Positions 40,088 to 48,410 of a stretch of DNA of 64,000 nt are shown here, one piece after another. Positions within the stretch are counted from its first letter, which is position 1. Every line of letters begins with the position of its first letter. The notes under the pieces were generated by a model. The model was given only the letters and a program-made list of their open reading frames with translations. It did no database searches and had not been told where the DNA came from. This stretch comes from SHLQ01 sp964517125. GTDB lineage: Bacteria; Actinomycetota; Acidimicrobiia; Acidimicrobiales; SHLQ01. The DNA is taken from positions 39,590 to 103,589 of the forward strand of contig CAZFBD010000006.1 of assembly GCA_964517125.1 (NCBI GenBank), written 5' to 3'. The position numbers and the translations under genes were made by a program.

Positions 40088-40344
40088 GCGACCTCTGGGA
40101 AGCGCTTAAGACGCCGAGCTTCATGCTGGCGATTTACGTACTCGGTCGAGTCTCCGTAGCGGAGTGGACCTACGTCTTCGGCTTCTTCGTCGTGGTTGTC
40201 CTCTTGGGCTTCGTCGAGAATCGCTCTCGACGGATCCGAGCGGAGAAGTACCGAGCGGAGATGCGGAAGGAGATGGAGACGAAGGAGCGGGAATACCAAA
40301 GACAGATAGCAAAGATCTACGCCGAAGAGGAGAACGACCTGTGA
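40084..40344 (+). CDS. Membrane protein with coiled-coil tail, 86 aa
   Basis: ATGA overlap with the ChlI gene. One or two hydrophobic segments (about residues 12-45) precede a highly charged helix (KYRAEMRKEMETKEREYQRQ). Not recognised. Confidence 0.65.
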   Translation: MSDLWEALKTPSFMLAIYVLGRVSVAEWTYVFGFFVVVVLLGFVENRSRRIRAEKYRAEMRKEMETKEREYQRQIAKIYAEEENDL

Positions 40345-40973
40345 CTAGCACCCAACACCTACATCGAGCAACCGACGGAGAGGGTCCGAAGCTCGCCGCC
40401 GAGCGAGCTATGGCTCATCTCACCCCGGCGAGAGAACTCGCCTTAGCCGTCCTCGCTACTTGGCCCGGATTCACCGAGCGAGAGATCGTCGAGAAGTACC
40501 GCTTCTCCCTGGCGTCGCGCTGGATGGAGGACTTCTTCCAACGGAAGGGCTACCGAGCTACGGCCGGGGACTTCAACGCAGCGATCCGAGACCGGGAGGC
40601 ATACGATCCGGCGAGCCTTGAAGGTCTCCGTCGTCGCTTCTCGGATCTCGTCGGTATGAACTGGGCTACCGCCCAGAAAGGCGAAGACGGTAGTCGGATC
40701 CTCAAGGTCTCCTTCGAAGCCTGGAGGGTTCGCGAGGTTGGCCAAGGTCCGTGGATAACTCTCGTAGCTCCGTCGGGAGTCTGCGACGGCGAGTGGTTCC
40801 GGATCAACAAAGGCCAGCTAAGCGAGGAAGTAGCGCGGACCATCTTGCCCGGAACTCCGCTCTTCGGTCCGTCGATGGAGCCTCTACGAATCAAGACCAG
40901 CAATCGAACGAACCTCGCGGACTGGAGCCAGCTCTCCCGACTTCCGCACCCCTACCCGAAACGAGTTGTATGA
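40341..40973 (+). CDS. Hypothetical protein, 210 aa
   Basis: GTG start overlapping the upstream stop (GTGA); longer in-frame starts would lie deep in the neighbour. N-terminal helices with a possible helix-turn-helix (FTEREIVEKYRFSLASRWMEDFF) and a beta-rich C-terminal half. Not recognised. Confidence 0.55.
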   Translation: MTSTQHLHRATDGEGPKLAAERAMAHLTPARELALAVLATWPGFTEREIVEKYRFSLASRWMEDFFQRKGYRATAGDFNAAIRDREAYDPASLEGLRRRFSDLVGMNWATAQKGEDGSRILKVSFEAWRVREVGQGPWITLVAPSGVCDGEWFRINKGQLSEEVARTILPGTPLFGPSMEPLRIKTSNRTNLADWSQLSRLPHPYPKRVV

Positions 40974-41272
40974 CCCTCACGAAGCGCCAGAAGCAGATGA
41001 CGGAGAAGGTCGGCGAAGCGATAGCGTTCCTAACCTTCACGGGCGGTCGGTGGCCTATGACACTCGTAATACTCCGGGCTCTTTGGAAGAGGAATTGGCT
41101 CGCTCTCGTGACGGCGATCCTCTACAAGTCCTACTCGGCGGCGAGCTTGGCTCTCCTTCGGGACCAGATGAAGAAGCTCGATACGGAGAGGGCCGCAGCG
41201 GTCGCTAAGAGCATGAGCGCCGAGTCCTTCTTCCATCCCGCCTGGAATCCCGACCCGAGAGGTCAGGAATAG
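40970..41272 (+). CDS. Hypothetical protein, 100 aa
   Basis: ATGA overlap decides the start at 40970. Helical; a hydrophobic segment (PMTLVILRALWKRNWLALVTAILY) may be buried or membrane-associated. Not recognised. Confidence 0.6.
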   Translation: MTLTKRQKQMTEKVGEAIAFLTFTGGRWPMTLVILRALWKRNWLALVTAILYKSYSAASLALLRDQMKKLDTERAAAVAKSMSAESFFHPAWNPDPRGQE

Positions 41273-41275
41273 CCG

Positions 41276-41575
41276 ATGGCAGGCAGAGCCGCCCGAGCCA
41301 GCGGGACGACGATGGCCAAGCTCCAAGCCGGTATTGACGCTTGGCTCGACGAAGACGATCAACTCCTCGCTGATGCCAGGGCCGCCACTAATAACGAGAC
41401 GCCCTCGATTACCGGGTACGTAACCAGGGCCGGACTCGCCGATGAGGCGACGGAGATGGGAGCGCTAATCAAGGAAGCCGAACGGGCTCTCGATAAAGCA
41501 ACCCGAGCCCTCAAGACGATTCGAGCCAAGGCGTGGATCCATAGCGAAGAGGGGGAGGCGCGTAGTGAGGATTAA
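41276..41575 (+). CDS. Helical hypothetical protein, 99 aa
   Basis: Starts 4 bases after the upstream stop. Mainly helical with a C-terminal amphipathic helix (LIKEAERALDKATRALKTIRAK). Overlaps the methyltransferase-like gene by 11 bases. Not recognised. Confidence 0.6.
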   Translation: MAGRAARASGTTMAKLQAGIDAWLDEDDQLLADARAATNNETPSITGYVTRAGLADEATEMGALIKEAERALDKATRALKTIRAKAWIHSEEGEARSED

Positions 41576-42260
41576 GGGTCACACCGACTACAAGACAAAC
41601 GGGCCTCTGATTCACGACGTCTTCAAGCTCTACCGAGAGCTAGCTCCGATAGATAAGAAGAAGAGCAAGGCCGATCCGAGGAAGTACGCCGAAGGAGATC
41701 TAGTCATCGACTGGACCTACGGGCTCGGCGATTTCTGGACCGTCTACCGGCCGAAGAATCTGGTCACCAACGACCTCTACGAAGAGAAGACTTCGCCGGA
41801 TTTCCGGATCAGCTACACCGAGCCGATTACGGATCACACGCTAGAGCGACTCGGAGGGCGGCCTCGATGGTCCGTCTACGACCCTCCTTACCAGCTCACC
41901 GGTACCGCCACCTACGACCGGTACGGAGTGCGACGAAAGCTCTCGGTCAACGACCGCATCGACATGATCCGCATGGGAGCTTTCAATATCGCTTCGGTTA
42001 CCGACTCGATCCTGTGTATCAAGCTCCAAGATCAGACGGCGAGCAACCAGCCCTACCGGCTCCACAACCTCGCCGAAGAGGTCCTTCCGGAGGGTTGGGT
42101 ATTCGACTCCGAATGGTCGATGCCTTCGAACCGAGTCCAGCCCGAGCTAGGCAAATCGCAACGACGACCGAACAACAACCGCTCGGTCCTCCGTGTTTAC
42201 CATCGTCGAGGTCGCGCTTGGAAGCGTGACTTCTGGAAACCGGATGAACCGAAATCTTGA
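41565..42260 (+). CDS. DPPY-motif DNA adenine methyltransferase-like protein, 231 aa
   Basis: RWSVYDPPYQLTG carries the DPPY motif IV of N6-adenine or N4-cytosine methyltransferases, and LVIDWTYGLGDFWTVY could be part of the cofactor region. The protein is compact, like many phage Dam-like enzymes, which mark DNA against host nucleases or regulate genes. Cofactor motif I is not obvious, so activity is uncertain. GTG start. The stop overlaps the next -35 box. Confidence 0.6.
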   Translation: MRIKGHTDYKTNGPLIHDVFKLYRELAPIDKKKSKADPRKYAEGDLVIDWTYGLGDFWTVYRPKNLVTNDLYEEKTSPDFRISYTEPITDHTLERLGGRPRWSVYDPPYQLTGTATYDRYGVRRKLSVNDRIDMIRMGAFNIASVTDSILCIKLQDQTASNQPYRLHNLAEEVLPEGWVFDSEWSMPSNRVQPELGKSQRRPNNNRSVLRVYHRRGRAWKRDFWKPDEPKS

Positions 42261-42286
42261 CCGTTACCCCTATTTAACTATAGGCT
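42257..42286 (+). promoter_or_regulatory. Promoter with inverted operator half-site in the spacer, leadered
   Basis: TTGACC (42257-42262) overlaps the stop of the gene before it; 18 bases later comes TAGGCT (42281-42286). The spacer contains ACCCCTA, the inverse of TAGGGGT. Leader of about 50 nt. Confidence 0.65.
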
Positions 42287-42341
42287 ACGGTTACTAACCC
42301 CTGGGACGCTCCCCCGGCCAATCAGGATGAAAGGACTAACC

Positions 42342-42629
42342 ATGAGTAAGCGACCAGAGGATCGACTTCCCCCCGGCCGACCGGTGAAGCTTCCGACCGA
42401 AGACCAGAAGAAGCTACTTGGGAAGCTCAGCAAGGCTCACGAGAAGATGCTCAAGAGGAACGAAGAGTACGAGAAGGCAATCGCCGAGCGAGCCGCCATC
42501 GTCCTCGAATGCGATGCCGCCGACGTCGGCCCGTCCGCTATGGGCCGAGCGCTCGGGCTCACGACCGCTCGAATGGGTGCGCTCCTTAGCTCAGCCAAGA
42601 ACAAGGCCAAAGAGGATGCGGCCTCCTAG
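42342..42629 (+). CDS. Small helical protein with possible HTH, 95 aa
   Basis: The ATG at 42342 has GAAAGGA upstream and is preferred over the ATG 15 bases earlier. Residues 64-82 (GPSAMGRALGLTTARMGAL) read like a helix-turn-helix. It may be a small regulator. Overlaps the next gene by 14 bases. Confidence 0.6.
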   Translation: MSKRPEDRLPPGRPVKLPTEDQKKLLGKLSKAHEKMLKRNEEYEKAIAERAAIVLECDAADVGPSAMGRALGLTTARMGALLSSAKNKAKEDAAS

Positions 42630-42870
42630 CGAGCCTTTCTACGTCGAGTTCGTAGACCCCGATGATGACCAGATCGTCGTTATCGGGGTCTTACGTTCTC
42701 TAGGTCAGGAGGAAGGGAAGGGTAAAGCTCTTGTCTCCTCCCTGGACCCGGACGGCGAGACGATCATCGTCCCGGCTCGGCTCCTATCTTCGGCCGCCGT
42801 CGGCGTGCTGGTCGACCCTTCCCCCGAGTCACTTATGCGGATCCCCCGCCAACGAAAGAAGAAGAATTGA
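42616..42870 (+). CDS. Hypothetical protein, 84 aa
   Basis: The ATG at 42616 lies behind AGAGG. Beta-rich soluble domain ending in a basic tail (RQRKKKN). Overlaps the next gene (TTGA). Not recognised. Confidence 0.55.
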   Translation: MRPPSEPFYVEFVDPDDDQIVVIGVLRSLGQEEGKGKALVSSLDPDGETIIVPARLLSSAAVGVLVDPSPESLMRIPRQRKKKN

Positions 42871-43211
42871 GTACGTGTAGTTTCTGGAGCGACGCATTGA
42901 CTAGCGAGGTCTTCTTTGGAATCCTCGACCTCCCTCCGTTCCGGCTCTCTCCGGTCGAGGCGAGCTTGGTTCTTTGGCGTGTGCTCGACCGAGAGTCCTT
43001 CTCCCTCACGGCGGAGTTCGACTCCGAAGACGAGTCGCTTGTTTCGAGGGTCGGCTTCTACTACTCCGCAAAGCGAGAAGAGGTAAGCGTCGTCGCCACT
43101 ACCAAGCCGACGGAGATTCAGCCTCTCCGGATCATCTACCGCGAGAGGGTCTCCTTCCTAGGCGAAGAGGTTGCCTCCCTTCAAGAGGCGCTCAGCTACG
43201 TAACTGAGTAG
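42867..43211 (+). CDS. Hypothetical protein, 114 aa
   Basis: TTG start overlapping the upstream stop; AGAAGAAG serves as ribosome binding site. Beta-rich with many acidic residues. Not recognised. Confidence 0.6.
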   Translation: MSTCSFWSDALTSEVFFGILDLPPFRLSPVEASLVLWRVLDRESFSLTAEFDSEDESLVSRVGFYYSAKREEVSVVATTKPTEIQPLRIIYRERVSFLGEEVASLQEALSYVTE

Positions 43212-43215
43212 ATCT

Positions 43216-43241
43216 GGTAGGCTCCTAATCGGCTGGCGACC
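43216..43241 (+). promoter_or_regulatory. Element shared with the portal gene
   Basis: GGTAGGCT (43216-43223) and CGGCTGGCGACC (43230-43241) match the element before the portal gene at 27925-27960. The 12-mer is identical in both places. Confidence 0.45.
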
Positions 43242-43260
43242 GATTGAAACTGGAGAGGCT

Positions 43261-44487
43261 ATGCCAGCGACGGCGGACCTTACGGCGGCTCTATCCGAAG
43301 CCGCCAACCTTTCGGATCTACTCGGGATAATCAAGGACGACGAGTCCGCCCTAGCTAGGGCGGTAGCCGCACTACGGGACGAGTTCGAGACCGAGCCCGA
43401 CCTGGACTCTCCGTTCCCGGTCCCGGTCAATCATCCTTCATGGTGGTATGACCCGGCTCCTGGGATGATCCCTCCGGGCAAGAAGGCGACCTTTACCGCC
43501 GAAGGTCGCGTATACGGCCGCTTCTTCGAATGGGGCGAGTGCATCGCCTCCGACCCAGATGAGTGCTGGATCGTTCCTCCCGACCCAACCGAGTACCTCA
43601 ACTTCCATCAGACCGACGTAGGCGTGGTCGATGAGAACGGAGACCTTTCCACGGTCAAGGCCGGAGGGTTAGTACCGGGCCATAGCGACCCTTGGGCTTC
43701 GCTCGAATCCTCGATCGAGCACTACAACGACCCGACGAAGATGGTCGTTACGGCGAGGGCCTACGAGGACGAGAACGGCGGCTATATCGTCGGCGGCCTC
43801 ATCCCCGGAATTACTTGGCGACAAGCGCTCTTGGTCCGGGCGGCTCCGCTCTCGGGTCACTGGGAAGAGGTTCTGAACGCCGAGACTCCCGACGGCAAGC
43901 GGCTTAGTAAAGCTTGGGTATGTCTCGGGCCTAGCATGGTCGTTCGGCCAGGGCTTCCGCTCCACGATCCCGATAGGGCGCTAGCGAGGCTTGCGATGGT
44001 TCGCAGGGTCGACGGTATGAAACGAGTAGCAACGATGACCGAAGCAGCGCCGACCGAGACCGAGACCCCTATCGCCGAGACCGAGGCTCCGGCCACCGAG
44101 CCCAAGGTCGAAGCGCCAACCACCGAAGCGGAACTAAACATCGAGCCCGAGACCGAGACCGAGCAGGCTCCCGAGACCGAGCAGGCTCCCGAGCCCGAAG
44201 TCAAGGCCGAACCGGAGGAGACTCCGCCCGAAGAGGAGAAGGAAGAGGAGCCCGAAGAGGAAGCTCCTCACACGGCCGCCGAGATCACGGCGGAGGTTAT
44301 GGCTCGGATGACCTTCTTGGAGTCGGAGGTTAAGCGACTCACGACCGAGCTATCGCAATTCTCCGCCTTGGCCGAGCAAGTCGAAGACCTCAAGATCCGG
44401 TATTGGGCCGATCGAGAGGTAGAAGCGCCAAGCCTCTACGTACTCGAAGAGGATAGGTCGGAGGAGTCCGGGCCGGATGAGGGTTGA
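43261..44487 (+). CDS. Capsid maturation protease fused to a scaffold-like tail, 408 aa
   Basis: Residues about 55-235 follow the actinophage prohead-protease pattern: GRFFEWGEC, YLNFHQTDV, a GGLVPGHSDPWA loop with His, SIEHY, GGYIVGGLIPG, RAAPLSGHWEEV and LGPSMVVRPGLPL. Residues 260-345 are a Thr/Glu/Pro-rich acidic linker with two 18-bp DNA repeats at 44155-44190, then a coiled coil (TAEITAEVMARMTFLESEV), as in scaffolding domains. A major capsid gene normally follows but does not here. Confidence 0.7.
   Translation: MPATADLTAALSEAANLSDLLGIIKDDESALARAVAALRDEFETEPDLDSPFPVPVNHPSWWYDPAPGMIPPGKKATFTAEGRVYGRFFEWGECIASDPDECWIVPPDPTEYLNFHQTDVGVVDENGDLSTVKAGGLVPGHSDPWASLESSIEHYNDPTKMVVTARAYEDENGGYIVGGLIPGITWRQALLVRAAPLSGHWEEVLNAETPDGKRLSKAWVCLGPSMVVRPGLPLHDPDRALARLAMVRRVDGMKRVATMTEAAPTETETPIAETEAPATEPKVEAPTTEAELNIEPETETEQAPETEQAPEPEVKAEPEETPPEEEKEEEPEEEAPHTAAEITAEVMARMTFLESEVKRLTTELSQFSALAEQVEDLKIRYWADREVEAPSLYVLEEDRSEESGPDEG
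44155..44190 (+). repeat. Two 18-bp tandem repeats in the scaffold linker
   Basis: GAGACCGAGCAGGCTCCC at 44155-44172 and again at 44173-44190, encoding ETEQAP twice in the acidic linker. Confidence 0.85.
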
Positions 44488-44860
44488 TCTAGCCACGATC
44501 GACGACCTTCGCGAGCTTAAGGATCTGATCGACAGACTCACCGGAGGAGACGACGACTTGCGCCAACTACTAGAGACGATCGCCGATCGCCAAGAGATCC
44601 CGCGTTGCGTCGTGTGCTTTAGGCACGGATCCTTTGTCTTGCCCGGAATGCTCAACTACGAGCCGACGTGCGATTGCGGAGCGGAGCTAGCTACTTGGCG
44701 GGAATGGAACGCCAAGAGCGATGCGGCGAGAACGGCGACTCAGGCCGAGCGTCTAGGGTCGACGACTCAGCTCCTACCGGAACTCATCCAGCCGATTCCG
44801 AGAAGGCCGGACGCTCCGGAGTTCCGGGCTAACCCCGTAGAGCGAGGCGAAGATGGTTAA
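44477..44860 (+). CDS. Hypothetical protein with C-x-x-C pairs, 127 aa
   Basis: Overlaps the protease gene by 11 bases. The N-terminal helix (DDLRELKDLIDRL) is followed by CVVC and CDC, a probable zinc site, and a Pro-rich tail. Not recognised. It overlaps the endolysin by 8 bases. Confidence 0.6.
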   Translation: MRVDLATIDDLRELKDLIDRLTGGDDDLRQLLETIADRQEIPRCVVCFRHGSFVLPGMLNYEPTCDCGAELATWREWNAKSDAARTATQAERLGSTTQLLPELIQPIPRRPDAPEFRANPVERGEDG

Positions 44861-45587
44861 CCCGAGACGCCCGCAATGGAGCGCCAGGCGTAAGCCGAGC
44901 CAGCCGACCGGATCGGTAGTACTCCATAGCTCAGAGTCGGCTCCTCGCTGGCTTATCGACGACTTGTGGAACTTCATCCTCAACCGTCCCGATCCGGGCT
45001 CCTATCACCACGTCGTGGACCGAACCGGCGAGCACCGCCAACTCATCCCCTACGGCGAAGAGGCGTACCACGTAGGGGCGAGAAAGGGCGACATACGAGG
45101 CAACGGCCTAAGCGTCGGCCTCGCCTTCGTTATGAGCGCTTCGGAGTGGAAGAGGATGGACGCCCGGAGTAAGGACCTCTTCCTCGACGGAGCGGCCGGA
45201 GCGGTTGCCGACATCCGGTCATGGTTTGATGAGACTTATGGGATCGAGATCCCCTCGCGTCGCCTTACGGTCGAGGAGTTCTGGAACGGCGAGCCGGGCT
45301 TCATCCCCCACGGCGACCTCCAGTCCGACCGGGAAGATCCCGGCGAGTTCTTCCCGTGGGATGAGTTCATAACCCGAATAGAAGGAGGCTCCCCCGTGAG
45401 CCCGGACTTAGACTCCATGACCCTCGAAGAGCTAACGATCTTGATCCAGAAGACGGCGAACCGTCTTGGAGCGGACATAGCGGTAGACGGCGACTACGGG
45501 CCAGCGACGGCGAGAGCTACCGCTACTCTCCTCGAAGGGAGCGAGTCGGTCGTCTCCGGTCTTGCAAGGCTCGGTCTCGCTCGGTAG
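44853..45587 (+). CDS. Endolysin: N-acetylmuramoyl-L-alanine amidase (Amidase_2/PGRP), 244 aa
   Basis: VVLHSSES (H25), YHHVVD (51-56) and PHGDLQSDREDPG (about 150) supply the zinc ligands and the DPG signature of amidase_2 enzymes, which cut the bond between MurNAc and the stem peptide. The C-terminal ~60 residues (LTILIQKTANRLGADIAVDGDYGPATARA) resemble a peptidoglycan-binding domain 1 repeat. No signal peptide, so a holin is expected but was not identified. Confidence 0.88.
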   Translation: MVNPRRPQWSARRKPSQPTGSVVLHSSESAPRWLIDDLWNFILNRPDPGSYHHVVDRTGEHRQLIPYGEEAYHVGARKGDIRGNGLSVGLAFVMSASEWKRMDARSKDLFLDGAAGAVADIRSWFDETYGIEIPSRRLTVEEFWNGEPGFIPHGDLQSDREDPGEFFPWDEFITRIEGGSPVSPDLDSMTLEELTILIQKTANRLGADIAVDGDYGPATARATATLLEGSESVVSGLARLGLAR

Positions 45588-45604
45588 TCTCTACATCGGT
45601 GCGG

Positions 45605-45620
45605 CGCTCCAAGAGGAGCG
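45605..45620 (+). terminator. Hairpin terminator after the endolysin
   Basis: CGCTCC-AAGA-GGAGCG followed by TTTCATCCTTT, the most classical intrinsic terminator in the window. Confidence 0.75.
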
Positions 45621-45635
45621 TTTCATCCTTTCGGG

Positions 45636-45694
45636 CGGTTCCCGCTCGGGCTAAGTTGCTCCTAGCGGATCCTACCTAACCCGAGTGGGGCCGT
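45636..45694 (+). terminator. Second hairpin terminator
   Basis: CGGTTCCCGCTCGGG (45636-45650) pairs with CCCGAGTGGGGCCG (45681-45694) with one bulge and wobble pairs; TTTGCGCGC follows. The double terminator isolates the lysis/capsid genes from those downstream. Confidence 0.65.
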
Positions 45695-45748
45695 TTGCGC
45701 GCTAGCAGTCCTTCCCTTTAGGGTCAACCCGTGTTACCGTGTTTCCAC

Positions 45749-46114
45749 ATGAACTGGCTAACGGTTTGGGAATACGACTCCTCGGAGAATACGACTTCAG
45801 CCCACTTGGTCCCGGTCGACGACTCCGACCCGGACGACATCGGCTACCTGATCTCTCTCATTGAGAGCGACTCAAGCGGTCGATGGGGCTACTCGATGTT
45901 CGAAGACGTTCCGGAAGGAGCGGCCGAGTTCGCCCTCTCGGTATTCCCGGCCGACCTCCCCGGTAGCTCTTCGGCTCGAATCGTCCCGGCGCTGAATCTC
46001 GGAGAGAACCGATCGGACACGGTAAGTGGAGTCCTCAACGGCTCTTCTGCCGAGCCCGAGCCCGAGCCCGAAGAGGCTCTTCTCGCTGAGGATGTGGAGA
46101 GCGTCCCGGTCTAA
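45749..46114 (+). CDS. Hypothetical protein, 121 aa
   Basis: The ATG at 45749 is preferred; TACCGT lies 8 bases upstream, so a leaderless start is possible, though no good -35 box is seen. GGGTCAACCC nearby is a small palindrome containing the inverse of GGGTTGAC. The product is acidic, with a Pro-Glu repeat near the end. Not recognised. Confidence 0.6.
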   Translation: MNWLTVWEYDSSENTTSAHLVPVDDSDPDDIGYLISLIESDSSGRWGYSMFEDVPEGAAEFALSVFPADLPGSSSARIVPALNLGENRSDTVSGVLNGSSAEPEPEPEEALLAEDVESVPV

Positions 46115-46136
46115 ATCGATTCAGGGTTACTGGATC

Positions 46137-46182
46137 AGAGCGCCTAGTTGCTTCTTTCGGCGGAAGAGGCTCTAGGCGCTCT
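46137..46182 (+). terminator. Hairpin terminator
   Basis: AGAGCGCCTAG (46137-46147) pairs perfectly with CTAGGCGCTCT (46172-46182); TTCGCG follows. Confidence 0.75.
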
Positions 46183-46231
46183 TTCGCGTCCGGATCCGAC
46201 CCCGAAACGTCTCCCGTTAAATAATTGGGTA

Positions 46232-46260
46232 TTGACATATCTAGGGGTTGCGATTATACT
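46232..46260 (+). promoter_or_regulatory. Near-consensus promoter with operator in spacer, leadered
   Basis: TTGACA (46232-46237), 17 bases, TATACT (46255-46260): the best sigma70-type match in the window. CTAGGGGTTG lies inside the spacer (46241-46250), where a bound regulator would block polymerase. The leader forms a hairpin (GTTAGG/CCTAAC with ACGTCG/CGACGT) before GAGAGG. Confidence 0.75.
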
Positions 46261-46312
46261 TGTTAGGCGGTACGTCGTATAAGAAGCGACGTCCTAACGA
46301 GAGGAACCCAAC

Positions 46313-46915
46313 TTGAGAGACTCACAACGGGCGAAGGTCTACAGGGCCGAGCGAGTAGCGGCCGAAGAGCTAGGGCTCTACTTCTACTTCGCCGACGAAG
46401 ACATAGCGGAGATGCCCGAGCTAACGGCCTTCGTCAACAAGACGCTCGACTCGAAGCGAACCCGCAAGGCTTTCGCCGGGGCGAGAAGCTTCGCTATGCC
46501 GGTCATCAAGGACGGCCGACGGAACCGATCGGCTTCGGCGAACGCCTACGAGATGGTCTTCCCGAGATGGAGTCGGAGTCGGCTCGTCGTGATGCACGAG
46601 CTAGCTCATACCCTCAATAGCCGGATACGGAGCAACGACGTCCTACCAGACGGGACCTCGAATCCCGGACTAGTGAAGTGGGGACGGGAAGCGCCGGGCG
46701 TCTACGAGTGGAAGCACGCTCCGCACGGCTGGCGATTCTGCATGATCTACCTAAGGCTCGTAGAGATCCACATCGGCAAGACCGAAGCCGGGGTCCTTCG
46801 CGAGGCGATGAAAGGGGAGGGCGTCAAGTTCAGGAAGCCTCGCCAGATCTCGCCGGACTCGCGCCGAGAGCTAGCCGAACGAGGGTCTAAAGCGTTGGCG
46901 GTCGCCAATGGGTAA
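46313..46915 (+). CDS. HExxH zincin-like metallopeptidase, 200 aa
   Basis: VVMHELAHTLN (H95, E96, H99) is a zinc-protease active-site helix; HGWRFCMIYLRLV downstream could give the third ligand. The N-terminus RDSQRAKVYRAE is common to a family of actinophage proteins of this size. Substrate unknown. TTG start with GAGAGG upstream and a structured leader. Confidence 0.65.
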   Translation: MRDSQRAKVYRAERVAAEELGLYFYFADEDIAEMPELTAFVNKTLDSKRTRKAFAGARSFAMPVIKDGRRNRSASANAYEMVFPRWSRSRLVVMHELAHTLNSRIRSNDVLPDGTSNPGLVKWGREAPGVYEWKHAPHGWRFCMIYLRLVEIHIGKTEAGVLREAMKGEGVKFRKPRQISPDSRRELAERGSKALAVANG

Positions 46916-48047
46916 GACGGTAGGCATAGTCGGCTTCTCCGGTTCTCCGAGGCTCGCTTACCGCGTACCTAAGAACGGAGACTATTCGCTCCTCGGTAAG
47001 CGACCGGTAAGCCCGGCCGGAACGATCGCCCTTTGGAGAGGGATCCAGTTGATGCTGGGCTCCAACTTCCATACGACGGACGGGAGGAATTGGCCGACCC
47101 AGATCCATAGCAACTACGCAAGGGAGTCGGCCCTCCGGGATCGGCTCCATATCGGAGAGAACATCATCATTGATGTTCAGTCGGTAGCGAACTCGGTAGC
47201 CGGGGAGATCCTCGGGCCGAAAGAGCTAAAGGTTAGCGAGGTTCTCGAAACCGGCCAGCAGGTCGTCCGGCCGGAACTCGGAGACCTTCCCCTCTTCTGG
47301 AATCCTCCCGCCGAGACCTTCACCCTCGCGTGGACCATCCCTCCGGAGATCGTCGGCCTCTTCAACGCTTGGCCCTCTTTCACCGGGAAGCCCGGCCACA
47401 CCGCCGTCTACGCTCATTGCACCTTCGACGGTACTCCCGCCGAAGGACAGGACTCGTCGATGGCTTTCTTTACGGCGAAGATCTGGATCTACGGAAACTG
47501 GACTCCGGGAGGTCTCCCGTTCGGGCCGATCGCTATCATCTCAGCTCACCTCAAAGACGGGCAGGTCTGGTTTGAGGGAACCGACGAGCCCACCTACCCG
47601 GTCTTGACTCCGTGGGGAGACCCGAACGGATCGACTGACGAGCGAACCCTCGCCCTCTACAAGAAGAACCCGACTCCGACGGTTATCCCCTTGGCGGAAC
47701 CTATGGCGGTCGTTAACGAGACGATGACTCTCCTCGGTTGTCGGAACGTCGTAACCCAAGCCGCTACCGGTAAGCAATCGAAGATCGCCGAGCGAGCGAG
47801 GAAGAAGGCCGGACGTAGTACCGGGCTCCACGTAATCAAGGTTCAAGGCGGGAGGTCGAGGACCGAGGCCAGCGGTCGAGTCGCTTCGGGCGAACGGGTA
47901 CGAGCCTGGAACGGACGGCGAGGCGGCTATGCCCATTACGGAGTCAACGGGGCCGGGAAGCTCTTCGGCAAGTACACGTGTTCGGTATACCGGCCTATGA
48001 TTCCGCCCGATGAAGACGCAACCGTGATGTGGGAGGTAACCCGATGA
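46908..48047 (+). CDS. Conserved actinophage protein, 379 aa, unknown function
   Basis: Overlaps the metallopeptidase gene by 8 bases. The C-terminus (GERVRAWNGRRGGYAHYGVNG then LFGKYTCSVYRP) resembles the VRGHxxHYG...LFGKY ending known from many actinophage proteins of unknown role. The middle part is Trp/Pro-rich. Coupled to the next gene by ATGA. Confidence 0.6.
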   Translation: MGKTVGIVGFSGSPRLAYRVPKNGDYSLLGKRPVSPAGTIALWRGIQLMLGSNFHTTDGRNWPTQIHSNYARESALRDRLHIGENIIIDVQSVANSVAGEILGPKELKVSEVLETGQQVVRPELGDLPLFWNPPAETFTLAWTIPPEIVGLFNAWPSFTGKPGHTAVYAHCTFDGTPAEGQDSSMAFFTAKIWIYGNWTPGGLPFGPIAIISAHLKDGQVWFEGTDEPTYPVLTPWGDPNGSTDERTLALYKKNPTPTVIPLAEPMAVVNETMTLLGCRNVVTQAATGKQSKIAERARKKAGRSTGLHVIKVQGGRSRTEASGRVASGERVRAWNGRRGGYAHYGVNGAGKLFGKYTCSVYRPMIPPDEDATVMWEVTR

Positions 48048-48310
48048 TGAGCGAACCGATAGACCCGACTCTTATTGAAGCGACGCTACGAGCCGTCGAC
48101 TCGATAGAGCACCTAGTCCAAGGCAGGGAGGGGAAGCCGGACTACGTAGCGACTGCGACCCGAGAGGAACTCATAGCGGTGAACGGCGTGCTCGCCGGGA
48201 TGCTCCTAGCGGCGATCTTCGAGAAGGCGGCGAGCACGGGTATAGGGCTCGACCAATTCGTGGCGACCCTTCGCCAGAACGTAGAGAGTCGGGCGGCCGG
48301 GAACAATTAA
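48044..48310 (+). CDS. Helical hypothetical protein, 88 aa
   Basis: ATGA overlap with the upstream stop and GGGAGG upstream; two ATGs lie in tandem. Helical soluble protein. Not recognised. Confidence 0.6.
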   Translation: MMSEPIDPTLIEATLRAVDSIEHLVQGREGKPDYVATATREELIAVNGVLAGMLLAAIFEKAASTGIGLDQFVATLRQNVESRAAGNN

Positions 48311-48316
48311 TACCTC

Positions 48317-48352
48317 TAGGGGTTGACGTAATCCCCCGGAAGGGTCTATGGT
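48317..48352 (+). promoter_or_regulatory. Phage promoter with TAGGGG element, leadered
   Basis: TAGGGG, TTGACG (48323-48328), 18 bases, TATGGT (48347-48352). Leader of about 52 nt with hairpin GCTACC-AAGTC-GGTAGC (48371-48387) and AAGGAG before the ATG at 48411. Confidence 0.7.
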
Positions 48353-48410
48353 TCTTGAAGAGCCCAAGCGGCTACCAAGTCGGTAGCGACTAGCAGGCCA
48401 AGGAGTAAAC

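Noticed and set aside
40341..40973. Longer gene starting at 40164
   Set aside because: The extension lies in the coding frame of the previous membrane protein; a GTG with a GTGA overlap at 40341 fits the coupling style seen throughout.
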